Assembly: GCA_015146655.1 (NCBI GenBank)
Contig: VKHL01000096.1
Coordinates: 44,393-108,392 of the forward strand
DNA length: 64,000 nt
Source: Ochromonas danica
Lineage: Eukaryota > Sar > Chrysophyceae > Chromulinales > Chromulinaceae
Reading direction: 5' to 3'
Both the position numbers and the translations under genes were made by a program. Below are positions 54,601 through 63,601 of this stretch, one piece after another (the first letter of the stretch is position 1; every line of letters starts with the position of its first letter). The notes beneath the pieces are model-generated. The model had not been told where the DNA came from. It was given only the letters and a program-made list of their open reading frames with translations, and made no database searches.

Positions 54601-54636
54601 GGGATCATCCGCTGCCTGCGCACTCTTCGAGGCCAT
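48630..54636 (-). CDS. Giant EF-hand / fibronectin type III multidomain protein
   Basis: Seven exons (54636-54529, 54459-54277, 54197-53542, 53476-53272, 53204-51576, 51507-50707, 50642-48630) join in phase to about 1,864 residues; introns 64-79 nt. The N-terminal ~900 residues are mostly helical and charged (REREAKFKKWLQNKAIKEKA) with one EF-hand near residue 650 (DAFDANGDGVVTLTEF). From ~928 there is a typical FN3 domain (STSISLFWAPASAQ ... YKFRIRAFNGFGPSEYTY). A second FN3 starts (SIKLTSDSVTLRW) but is interrupted by an EF-hand pair (TADRDSSGKVSREEL, EGDDDGGLSWEEF) before finishing (DITYVVEKCE ... YRFRVYAVNADDLPGPP). A third FN3 is broken the same way (NSITLGWKA, then EF-hands KYDVNRSGDIDSQEL and DINHDGVISFEEF, then YYHFRLRYVGS). 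A fourth FN3 and a unique tail end the protein. No signal peptide, so probably cytosolic; a calcium-responsive axonemal or cytoskeletal scaffold is a guess. One exon border (53476/53542) was chosen by phase and intron length. Confidence 0.8.
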
Positions 54637-54854
54637 TCACTGCCCATACAACAAAACTGAAAGATACGAAATGTGAAGAAAGCAGTTGCGCTGTTGTAGT
54701 AATTTTCAGCTTCTTGGCAATGAAAAGAAAACAAAGAAGCCCACCAGCAAGGACAAGGAAAACCGGCGGAAGAAACTCGTTTTTCGCAGAAGTGAGTTTA
54801 TTGAACAACCTTGCACTGTGTGTGCAAGGTAGTTACAATGTACAAGGTAACACC

Positions 54855-55151
54855 CTGTTCGGCGCCTACGTAGTTTTTGACCAAAAGCGTAGTTTGAGTG
54901 GGGCGACCGTACTTCAACTACGAATACGGCGTAGAAACCGTTCGGTCGACTACGTAGAAAAAATCATCGAAAACTACGGATGGCCGTAGTTTTGGACTAC
55001 GCCTGATTAGGCGTAGTTTTGGGGAGGATCCGTAGTTTTGATGGGGGTGGCTGTTCGGTGACTGCGTGGTTTTTGGTGCAAAACTACGGCGTAGTTGAAG
55101 AAGAAACTACGGCGTAGTTTTTGGCCAAAAAACTACGTAGCCGCCGAACGG
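54855..55151. mobile_element. MITE-like inverted-repeat element built of CGTAGTTT/AAACTACG units
   Basis: About 297 bp in the spacer between two genes. The ends are terminal inverted repeats of ~26-28 bp with few mismatches: left CTGTTCGGCGCCTACGTAG, right end the reverse complement of CCGTTCGGCGGCTACGTAG. The interior is packed with both orientations of CGTAGTTT, giving many nested hairpins and the palindrome CTACGTAG near both ends. There is no ORF, so a transposase would have to act in trans. I could not define a clear target-site duplication. The remaining flanking spacer (54637-54854 and 55152-55407) shows no gene. Confidence 0.72.
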
Positions 55152-55407
55152 TATGTAAGAAACACGGACAAAGGCAGTCTATCTAATTTGTGTGCACACC
55201 AGGAGGTAGCCAATAGCCAACAACAAAGCATGCTTCCCTAAAGCAGCTTAGCGCTTACAAAGGGCAATCTACCTACTATTGTATACATCAATAAACTAAC
55301 CTACCCGCTGCCCTATCCCCCTCTCACTATCAATTCACTCGCACGGCATTACCCTAAACCAACACCAAAGCAAAGACCGTTACGTCATAGAAAACCTGTG
55401 GGTGATA

Positions 55408-58400
55408 TTACCCCCTGACCTGTTCGTCAAATACAGTACGCGGTGGAGGCTTGTGCTTGATTTGGTTCTGGATGATGAAATGAGCTTGAATGGGAGTCAT
55501 CTGGTTGACGAGCCGACGCGGATAGTTGAGCTCCTCGACCAAGATTTTCATCCTAACACAATAACATGTATCAGATAACCAGAACAAGTGGATCCAATCT
55601 GTCTCCCACTTACATGTTCTTTGTCACCATAAAGGGTATCTGAGCGACAGAAGAGTCGCTATCAGCTGTTCCTTCAGGAGAAGAGACTGGAGGAGGAGAC
55701 ACCGTTGCAGCACTTTCCTCTCTTTCCGCCTCGTAGCGCTGAGGATCGTGTCCCAAGATGGACGAGAAAATGTCATTTTGCTCGCGTTGTTGGTTGAGTC
55801 GTTGCTGGTACTCATACTCCGCCCATTGCCTGTGCAGACCAAACCAGTGCCAAGTGAGAAAAGAGGCAAACACGAAAACAATATAGTAGCTCACCGTTGC
55901 TGACGTGCCATATCAAAGTCACGCGCTGCTTCCACAACATTTTGCCAGTTGAGAGGTCCTTCTTCTTCCGTCAGCGACACGTCACTTGGGATGTCGTCGC
56001 TGGTCAATCCTTGATAGCCTCGTAGCTCCGGCCCAACTTCATTTCCTCTAGCAACCGCTTTTTCCTGTTCTTTCGCAGTCACCGTAGGGTTTGATGGTGT
56101 TTCATCCCCACTGACAGAAGTAGAGGAAGTAGCTCTCTGGCGCTGCTGATTGCGCCGCTTCCAACGCTGAACCAAAGTGTTCTCTCGCTTCTCCAGCTCA
56201 CGCAAAGCTTGAATGCGCGCTTGATCGCGTATTTCATTCGCTTCTTGAACAACGCGATGGGCGGAGGAAAGATCCTCCAAGGCTTGTTGGTAGGACTCGA
56301 CAGGGGGAGGGGGAGATGCAGGCCTTGTCACCTCATCTCGCACGCGTTCTTCTTCTTCTTGGTCTGCGCGAGAAGGTGCTTGTGAAGAAGAGCCATAGAG
56401 GGATTGGGCGAGCTGGCGAAGAGTTTGATAAGCAGACTCCACTCTTCTCGACTCTTCTGCACTGACATCCGTCTTCTCGGGCTCTTCGACTGGAATAGCT
56501 ACTTCAGGAATCTGCACTCTCTGAGCAGATGCATCACCATTCGTTGCGGGTGGCTCGAAGCTGGACAGCCAGCTCTCCAAACGACTCTTGTCAGGAATCT
56601 CCTCTGAGGGTTGTTTGGACTTATCTCGGACGTCATCGAAGGCCACACTCACTGATTTAGGATTGTGCTTTTGCTCTTCATCAACGCGGTGAGCTTGTTG
56701 CAAGAGATTAGCCCATTGTTGCCTGGCGGTGGAGAGTTTGTCTTCTTGCTGTGCACGCTGTACCGCCCAGCCCTGCTCCAAGGCCTTCAACCAATCCCTG
56801 CGACAACAAGCATGCAAATAATGACATGTGCAACTCTAAATCATCAGAAGCGACCAATTCTTACAGCGTGTCTTGCTTGTCTGTCATCACTCGGCGGTCC
56901 TCGGCGACATGGTCTTCCCGCACAACTTCCTCTGCAAGGCGACGAGGCAGCTTTGCCTTCACTTCCGAAATCGCGTCATCTTCCTCATACCGCTGTTGCT
57001 GTTGCTTAACCGCCTCCTCTCGAGCTTTCATGAGCGATTCAATACGCTTGCGGAATGTCTCCAGCTCACCATCTTCCCCCTTCTCTTCTTCTTCCTCTTC
57101 CTCGTCGTCTTCTTCATCTTCTTCATCGAAGTAATCATCGTCTTCGCCATCATCATCGTCTTGTTGAGCACGACTCTTTGGGTTGCGGAAAGAGACGGAG
57201 CGGCGACGATTACGGAAGGCTTTGATCAGATCGCCTAGAGTCAATGGCGTCGCCTCGTCCCGCCGCCCTCCACCAAATGCGGTGCTCGTCGAACCAGGAC
57301 CTTGAGGAGGGATAGGTGGCAGACCATTTCCACTCATTTTCATGACTTCTTCAAGCAGAGTAGCCCCATCTTGACTCAAGAACCATCGCATGAGATCTCG
57401 AGGGCGAGGATCGTTGGGCTGCAGTCTTTGGGCCTCTAAGACATATTGCAACGCCTTCTTCTTGTTTATCAAATTGCTTTGTTGGTTATAATTCGATTGA
57501 GCAGATTGCCAAAGCAGTGCTGCGAGGTTGCAGAGATTGGTGACACGCTCGGTGTCAAGGGTTAGCGCTTTCCTCAAACACGCCAAGGCCGCCTGCTTCA
57601 TGCCCAGCGAGGAGTAAGCTATGCCAAGATTGCGATGTGCATGTGCATGGGAAGGCATGATGTCGATGGCTTTCTGATAACAAGGGATGGCCTCCATCAA
57701 GCGCCCCATGTCTCCAAGAACCACTCCTGTGAGAAAAGCTGCTTGGGCGGCCTGTTCAGGCGTAGTTACAACTGATTGTAGAGCTTCATAGCCTGCTAAT
57801 GCTAACGACAAGTCACCCGATCGATGAGCGGCTTCTGCTTGGCGAAGGAGGAACCTCGCTTGCTGAGAGAATGGGCTGCTCAACGACTGTTGCGATTGTT
57901 GGCGATGATGATGCTCACCTTGATTATCATCATGTTGCTGGTGAAGCAGTTGTTGATGTTGATGCTCAAGATCATATCTTTGCTTCGCTCGAAGAACTTC
58001 TTTCGCCTCGTCGACTCTTCCACGACGGAAGAGAGCAGTGACGAGGGCGTTGACTAGGCTGTCCTGAGCCAACACTTGCTTTCCTTGGCCCAGCAGCGAC
58101 TGGATGAGGAAGTCAGCCATGCCTTGCCTATGATCTGAAGCAAGATCTGATGTGATAGGCTGTCCTCTGGGGGCCAGGCCATAGCGATGCAAGCCCAGCA
58201 GTCGGTTGCTCTGCGGCTGCGATGCGATGGGTCCCAGTGCACGCATACCCAGATTATTCTTAATCCACCGCATGATATGCTTCAGATCATCAATGCGGTC
58301 CATATTGGAAGAGACGATAGGCAGAGTGTTGGCGGCGGGGAGATCGAGTGGCGCGAGCAGTCGCTCGTCTCTCTCGATGAAGCCTGCGCTCTGCATAGCC

Positions 58401-58774
58401 ATAGCCTCGGGTGACGCCGAGTAGTAGACCTCGATGATCCAGGTCCCTTCCTTCGTCCGCTGACGCAAGACTCCATATGTGTGGAGGTCGTGAAGGTAGA
58501 TGAGCTGTCCAGGCGTGAGGGTGGTGTGATAATTCCCCGCCGTGCCCACAGCCCGCAGACGAGTTGATCTGAAGCGACCAGGTCGATCGAGGCCAAGGTA
58601 TTCATCGGATTTACCAATAGCCAAATTGTTGTTCTGAATAGGGTGGTGGGCGGCAATGAGGAGGGATTTGGTCAATTGTGTGGCAGGGAGGGGCAGTGGC
58701 CGCGGCATCAGCAGCGCCTGCGCTGGCCTGCTCCCTTGTTGAAGAATCAAGATTAATACCCAAAGCAGGAGCAT
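55408..58774 (-). CDS. TPR-repeat and coiled-coil protein with signal-like N-terminus
   Basis: Four exons (58774-56865, 56797-55895, 55829-55614, 55552-55408) join in phase to 1,057 residues; introns 61-67 nt. The N-terminus is hydrophobic (MLLLWVLILILQQGSRPAQA), suggesting entry to the secretory or plastid route. Residues ~300-480 hold TPR repeats (AAFLTGVVLGDMGRLMEAIP, YQKAIDIMPSHAHAHRNLGI, AYSSLGMKQAALACLRKAL). Then come a His/Gln-rich stretch before and a long acidic, coiled-coil region after (a Glu/Asp run near 57080-57140). The last exon supplies a compact C-terminus (PIQAHFIIQNQIKHKPPPRT). The start is the first ATG after a TTG-opened frame; a splice acceptor just upstream (CTTTCCCTCAG) allows a 5' untranslated exon. 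Partner and function unknown; TPRs indicate protein binding. Confidence 0.75.
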
Positions 58775-59110
58775 TTCCACAAGACACCACGTCCAAACTG
58801 AGGGAAAGATAGGTCTAATCAATCAGGCAATGTAATCAATAATCTGTGGGATGTACTTGAAGCAGCAGGTCATGTCCTGTGCTGCCAATGCATGCAAAAG
58901 GTGATGAGGATGATGATGTGACATCACCGCAAGAGAAGCCTTCAGCAAAATACGCTTTCTAACTCCAAATTGTGGGGTTAGCACTTTCGCGAAGTTATCT
59001 AAATATCGATATTTATAAAAGTGGAGATTCTCCCCTCTGTCCACTCTCTCTCTTCCTTGCCAAGTTGTCTATCAAGAGAAATAGAGAAATACCAGGTGCA
59101 GACTATTGGC
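58775..59110. promoter_or_regulatory. Divergent spacer between TPR and tetraspan genes
   Basis: About 335 bp between divergent genes. On the plus strand a TATTTATAAAAG sequence lies at 59011-59022, about 90 nt before the tetraspan ATG, a reasonable TATA-box candidate. No ORF of interest. Confidence 0.4.
59015..59020 (+). promoter_or_regulatory. Candidate TATA box
   Basis: TATAAA within TATTTATAAAAG, ~91 nt upstream of the ATG at 59111. Position fits, but AT-rich spacers make chance matches common. Confidence 0.3.
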
Positions 59111-59827
59111 ATGCAGAGAAAAGAAGGGCGACCATCGATCCTAATATTCCTAGTCTATTTGACCTTCCTTGGCTTAGGCGCGGCGAAGGTCTTCCTCGCT
59201 CTGGCCAAGGAGCGCTTCGAGCTCGTCCTCGCGCTGTTGCTTCTCTCCAGTGGGGCGCTGGGAATCACCACTTTCTACAGCAAGAAGGTCGATCTCAAGG
59301 GTCTGTTGTGGGCAAAGCTATTTATTGATTTTATCTTCATGTTCTGTGGCTTCGTGTACTATGACAAGAAGATTCGGTGGAGGGGAGACTTGCTGGCCTG
59401 CCTCTGTCCCTCTGACGTGCTCTCCAACACCTGCGAATTGAACAAGTTCTCTTTCTATACCTGCGGTGGAGAGAGTGAGTATTTCCGAGAGCTGGTGCTC
59501 ACTCACCCTCACTACGCGGTGCACTGCCTGTGCAAGCAAGAGCTACCCTCCTCAGAGACCATCTTCACTCTGGTTGAAAAACAGTTCGCCTTGCTGTCTA
59601 AAAATGACGCCTTTCTCTTTCATCTTAGCTTGACGATGGCAGCTTTATCGGTGATTTTGGTGTTTGCTTCCTTGTGGCAGCTGATGGCGGTAGAGTCCAA
59701 GGCGATGCCAGCGAGTGCCGCGGAGTTCGTCTCCGAGGAGAAAGATCCATCAGCCCCTGGCGTCTCTCGCTCAAACTCGTCGGGTTTGTTGACCAAGCGA
59801 CCCTTGCAGAGGAGAATGGTGGTTTGA
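59111..59827 (+). CDS. Four-pass membrane protein, tetraspanin-like topology
   Basis: Single exon, 238 residues from the ATG at 59111 (the frame is open upstream only from a GTG). Four hydrophobic spans: LIFLVYLTFLGLGAAKVFLA, LVLALLLLSSGALGITTF, LFIDFIFMFCGFVYYD, then after a ~100-residue Cys-rich loop a fourth (LTMAALSVILVFASLWQLMA). The loop holds seven cysteines (ACLCPSDVLSNTC, FYTCGGES, HCLCKQ). This spacing, three close spans, a big Cys-rich loop and a last span, is like tetraspanins, although the CCG signature is absent (CGG occurs instead). The C-terminus is cytosolic and Ser-rich. Family uncertain. Confidence 0.7.
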   Translation: MQRKEGRPSILIFLVYLTFLGLGAAKVFLALAKERFELVLALLLLSSGALGITTFYSKKVDLKGLLWAKLFIDFIFMFCGFVYYDKKIRWRGDLLACLCPSDVLSNTCELNKFSFYTCGGESEYFRELVLTHPHYAVHCLCKQELPSSETIFTLVEKQFALLSKNDAFLFHLSLTMAALSVILVFASLWQLMAVESKAMPASAAEFVSEEKDPSAPGVSRSNSSGLLTKRPLQRRMVV

Positions 59828-60368
59828 TTTCCCTGTGAGGCTCTTCAATCATATGCAACCATCACGTTCAGTCGGAAAGGGTGCTTGGTTGATTATTTGT
59901 TCAAATGAAGTATTTTATGTTAGCCTAGACTTTGCTGATTGCTTTGTGCTGATTAGTGTTCTGCTCCTTCTCCACCAGACCAATCTACACCCAGCCTAAT
60001 TCTGTTCAATTAATAAGTGCCATCGATTTGCTGGTATAGAATTGGATCTTTCTTATAGAAGTGCCAATTCTTTGTCTGGATCAGATGGATTAGAGATTGA
60101 TTGCAGAGAGTGGGTGAAGCGTACAGTCACAGTCAACAACACAGTAAACAGCACTCTTAGCACAACGTACTCTGTCCCGCCAAAACAAGAAAGTGTGAGA
60201 TTTTAGGCTGCTTTTTGGAGTTTCTGGGCCTGCCCCTCCTCGGCTGTGAGGGGGTGGCGAAAGGAGACAAACAGAATCAAAACAATCACCACTGTCATCA
60301 TCATAATCATTATCCATCCTTCTTTTCCATCCTTCTTTGATTTATTCTGATTTCCTTTCTTTTCGATC
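59828..60368. other. Intergenic spacer
   Basis: About 540 bp between two tandem genes, AT-rich with no ORF of note and no RNA gene recognised. Confidence 0.55.
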
Positions 60369-60839
60369 ATGACCAACTCAATCACAGAAACTGAGCTGTC
60401 GATGAAAGAGCAGAGTATTGTGGCAGGCCTTGTCCTGGTCGCCGTCTTCCTGGCCTACGGCACTGTCGATGTCTCCGCTATTTTAGATCGCACCAGTGAG
60501 TTTGCGAATTATTGGTTGGCTGAATGGGCCTCCATAGAGCTCTGCAAGGTGGACTGGACCTACTTCTCGCTGCTCCTCGCCGCCCTCTCAGCCCTCGCCT
60601 ATTATATCAAAGTGGAGATCCGAGACCAAGCATCCTCCGTGCCTCTCTTCCACAGAACTATTATTGGCTGTCTCTCTGCGGTGGCCATTCTGCGGATGAT
60701 CGCGGTGAACATGGAGGCCGTGGTGGGTCTCCTGGTGGCCTTCTACCAGCCACACCTGCTGCTGATCAGCGGCGCCGCGGCCGGACTAATCGGAGGCAAG
60801 CGCTACATGAACAAAGAGAGCAAAGCGAAGTCTGCTTAG
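60369..60839 (+). CDS. Small hypothetical membrane protein
   Basis: Single ATG-started exon, 156 residues. Hydrophobic helices at about residues 16-36 (SIVAGLVLVAVFLAYGTVDV), 63-80 (YFSLLLAALSALAYYI), 95-112 and 115-140 (VVGLLVAFYQPHLLLISG), then a Gly/Lys end (GGKRYMNKESKAKSA). The C-terminal KxKxx-like end (KAKSA) could be an ER-retention-type tail, but this is weak. Nothing I recognise. The coding character is good: a real ATG and no overlap with any other gene. Confidence 0.65.
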   Translation: MTNSITETELSMKEQSIVAGLVLVAVFLAYGTVDVSAILDRTSEFANYWLAEWASIELCKVDWTYFSLLLAALSALAYYIKVEIRDQASSVPLFHRTIIGCLSAVAILRMIAVNMEAVVGLLVAFYQPHLLLISGAAAGLIGGKRYMNKESKAKSA

Positions 60840-61018
60840 ATAGAATAAAAGTGCTGAGGATCGTATAAGTTTTGTGTTTCCAATATTCTGCTGCTGGGCT
60901 AATTTACGGCAACGCTAATTACTATTAGATTACACGAACTTCTTTCCTCATAAGCCTATTGCTACCTGCTACTTACAGTACCACTACCCTTGTCACGTTG
61001 TTCTGAGTCCCTTAGCGG

Positions 61019-61642
61019 TCAAGGGGAGAAAAGGCCCCAGTCGACAATGTGGAAAGTCTGCAGGAAGGTCTGCAATGCTGCCAGCCTCTCCCATCCGGGG
61101 TAGGGCAGATCATAATTAGTCCCTGGTCTCAGCAGAGACAGTGAGAGGTTTTGGTTGAGAACGCGGTGCCCCTGCTCTGACAGGGCAGTGGGCAGGTTGA
61201 GCGTGATGAGCAGGTCCGTGCCCACCTCCTTCAGTCGCACGAGGATCATGAAGATGTAGACGGTGTCCAGTGGAGCACTAGGTGAGTGATGCTTCCTACA
61301 CTGTTGCACGCCAATCAGAGCCATGCGAGGATTGACAGGCAGAGCGCCTCCCAGCTGCGGCAGGAGAGGCTCTCCCGCAGGCACTCCCTCAGCCAGAATG
61401 AGATTGCTAACTGCCTCGTTGGAGCGACCCAACTCTTCGAAATGAAATCGAATCGCCTCAGCATCGGGAACAGAACGGTCCAAGTCCAGCAGCTCCACGA
61501 TGAGCGAGGCATCGCTGGGTTTCTTGAGGTCCACGAAAACCTCTTGATGGTCAGGCACATCTCGCAACTTGCTGGCATCTTCAAATTCATTAGTCAAAGT
61601 GGAAGTGATAGCACCACCAAAGAGATTGCGAACAAGCGCCAT
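61019..61642 (-). CDS. RANGRF: MOG1 (Ran guanine nucleotide release factor)
   Basis: Single exon, 207 residues. The N-terminal block is diagnostic: LFGGAITSTLTNEFEDASKL, RDVPDHQEVFVDL, SLIVELLDLDRSVPDAEAI, RFHFEELGR. A later block has the Q-rich segment (ALIGVQQCRK) and the conserved LKEVGTDLLITLNLP stretch. MOG1 binds Ran and promotes release of its nucleotide, supporting nuclear import. Length is near the family norm (~190-220). No presequence. The importin-beta-like gene in this window would act in the same transport cycle; their presence here is probably coincidence. Confidence 0.93.
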   Translation of the reverse strand: MALVRNLFGGAITSTLTNEFEDASKLRDVPDHQEVFVDLKKPSDASLIVELLDLDRSVPDAEAIRFHFEELGRSNEAVSNLILAEGVPAGEPLLPQLGGALPVNPRMALIGVQQCRKHHSPSAPLDTVYIFMILVRLKEVGTDLLITLNLPTALSEQGHRVLNQNLSLSLLRPGTNYDLPYPGWERLAALQTFLQTFHIVDWGLFSP

Positions 61643-61924
61643 GGTTCGCAGTGGTCTGTCCTATTGAATAGCAAATGATGAAAAGGGGCTTGAGGCTTGA
61701 GAGAAAGACATACCACGCAACACAATAATATATCACAATAACTTGCTGCAGTTATTATTGTGGAGAGGGAGTGAGAATGCTGGGAAAAGGATCTCTCTCT
61801 CTCTCCTCACATGATGAGAAAGACCTTCTGGGGTCTGCCTCTTGTCACTTTGACAGGAATACTCTTAACTTATTACATGCTTTCAGACTCCTCTTCAACG
61901 CTACCTGATGCCAGCCAGACTCTG

Positions 61925-62270
61925 CTACCTATAGTCGATGTCGTGGTAGAGGTAGGACACTGGGTAAGGTCGATCGTGCTCGCTGAGCAGTCGCCTGGTT
62001 AACCGCTGCACTGCCTGCACGGCTTGCTGCTTTCTCTTTCGAGCATAATAAGAGCGAGCGAGCAGTTGGTAGGTCAGAGCACAGAAGGCTGACACAAGCA
62101 CAACATTTCGCAGCAGAAGCATCAGATAGTGACCCACACCCACCACAGTCAGCACGATGCGGCGGACGAGAAAGACTCCAGAGGCCACGATAGCAGCAAC
62201 AGCCAGCAAGTATCGCAGGAGGAGTATCAGAATAATATGTTCAGTAGAGTAAGTCTGGGTTATTGGTAAT
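61925..62270 (-). pseudogene. Membrane-protein fragment, no start codon
   Basis: An open minus-strand frame of ~115 codons, without an ATG at its head (only TTG). It encodes hydrophobic spans (ILLLRYLLAVAAIVASGVFL, YLMLLLRNVVLVSAFCALTY) and a basic end (RKRKQQAVQAVQRLTRRLL). The end PYPVSYLYHDI weakly resembles the MAN1/Src1 C-terminal domain of inner nuclear membrane proteins. It sits only ~12 bp from the stop of the next gene. It could be a gene remnant or an exon whose partner exons I cannot find. A 49-bp piece of it is duplicated in the neighbour's intron. Confidence 0.35.
62060..62108. repeat. 49-bp repeat, source copy
   Basis: Identical over 49 bp to 63398-63446 in direct orientation (begins GAGCAGTTGGTAGGTCAGAG, ends AACATTT). 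It lies in the middle of the membrane-protein fragment. Confidence 0.9.
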
Positions 62271-62282
62271 TATTAAAACACA

Positions 62283-63601
62283 TTAAAATTCATTTTTCAC
62301 TTTCTTTGTCACTGGGCTGTTATCAACTGCACTTTTCTGGTCCAGTAAGATCTGAACAATCCGTCGCACTACCTCCATCACCTCGCTCTGCAGATCCACG
62401 GAATCTTCACTATCCATTTTGATGGTGAAAGGGCTGGACTTGTAAATCAGATTCTTAGGATTTGACTCAACGTACTTCTGAAACATCCACATCTTGCCTG
62501 ACATAATAATTCCAAAGCTGGGAACAGTCGAAATGTCTACGACTTCAAGAAGCTTTCGCTTTCGGGTGGCAGGAAACGCGTCAGGTGTATTGACAGGATA
62601 ATCAAACTTATATTGCTGCCTGCCAGCCACTATTTGCGCATCGTTCTGCGCCACTCCAGCGTCTACCTTGTCGTCTTTAACTTCCGTCATCGTCACGGGA
62701 AATTTCTTGTATAGGTAAATGTAGTCGACAGGCCCATTTCCTCGCAGACCGTTCACTTGCCGTTCACATTGCATAAGAATGTCCCCTGCAATTAATGCAG
62801 CGAGGGACAAAACCGGACTCACGTGCTCTCGAACGGATGCCTCGCATGTTTGCTCGATTGGACCGTAGAGTTTGATTTTATTCCGCAAATCTTGAATTGC
62901 ATGACTAATCTGAGAATGCCATTTGGTCTGATCCACCTCAGCGGCGGGAAATAAAGCTCTTTCCTCCTTGGTAATGTTCTCCAATTCAAGAAAATCTTTC
63001 TCTTTCACGTACTTGGAGAAGCCCTGACAGTCACTTATAACATGGAAGACAACTTCCCTTTTCGCCAATTTCGAAAGAACTTTGTTGGAGAAATCGTCAT
63101 TAACCGGAATGTCGTTGAATTCGAGATGAAATTCCTCTGTTTCAAACGACTTCCATTTTTCCATGACCGCGTCGCGTATTTCATCCATCGTCCATGAGCT
63201 GAACTGAGTTGTGTGTGTCGCCTTCCCGTACTTGAACACAGCAGTAAAAGGGAGGAAACCTAAACATTGAAGGTGTTTGAAATGTCAAATGAATTGCCTT
63301 TTGCAACCAACAAAACACATTCAAATCACCTCCATTGCTGCCAGTCACAAGATTGTCACTTCCTGCCAACACAACAAAATCAGTTGAGCAGTTGAGTGAG
63401 CAGTTGGTAGGTCAGAGCACAGAAGGCTGACACAAGCACAACATTTTGCAAGATGGAATGAATAATGGATTTACCTGCATTGGGACAGAGCTGAATGGCA
63501 TCAGTGGAGTCTTCCCATCTTCCACACTCACACTTTCCAATAGGTCTTCCAGCTCCATCCAGAGGTCCATTCGCAGGGAAAACAATGTATCTATGAGCCA
63601 T
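62283..63601 (-). CDS. Hypothetical protein with PD-(D/E)XK nuclease-like motif (Crinkler-like architecture)
   Basis: Three exons (63601-63475, 63362-63330, 63259-62283) join in phase to 378 residues; introns 112 and 70 nt, exon 2 only 33 nt. The N-terminus (MAHRYIVFPANGP) carries a Cys pair in GKCECGRWED. Across the exon joins it reads NAGGSDNLVTGSNGGFLPFT. The C-terminal half contains GPVDYIYLYKKFPVTMTEVK: an Asp, then Glu-x-Lys after a strand, followed by DAGVAQNDAQIV with Gln residues, the order seen in PD-(D/E)XK restriction-endonuclease-like folds. The plan (variable N-terminus, REase-like C-terminus) recalls the Crinkler/RHS-type proteins widespread in stramenopiles and fungi. No signal peptide. 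Family assignment is inference; catalytic activity untested. Confidence 0.6.
63398..63446. repeat. 49-bp repeat, copy inside an intron
   Basis: Exact copy of 62060-62108, lying wholly within the first intron (63363-63474) of the neighbouring gene. That intron is 112 nt, the longest I placed; removing ~50 nt gives 62 nt, the normal size here. Confidence 0.9.

Noticed and set aside
61811-62002. Plus-strand 63-codon frame with a signal-like start
   Set aside because: Overlaps the opposite membrane-protein frame and has no further support.
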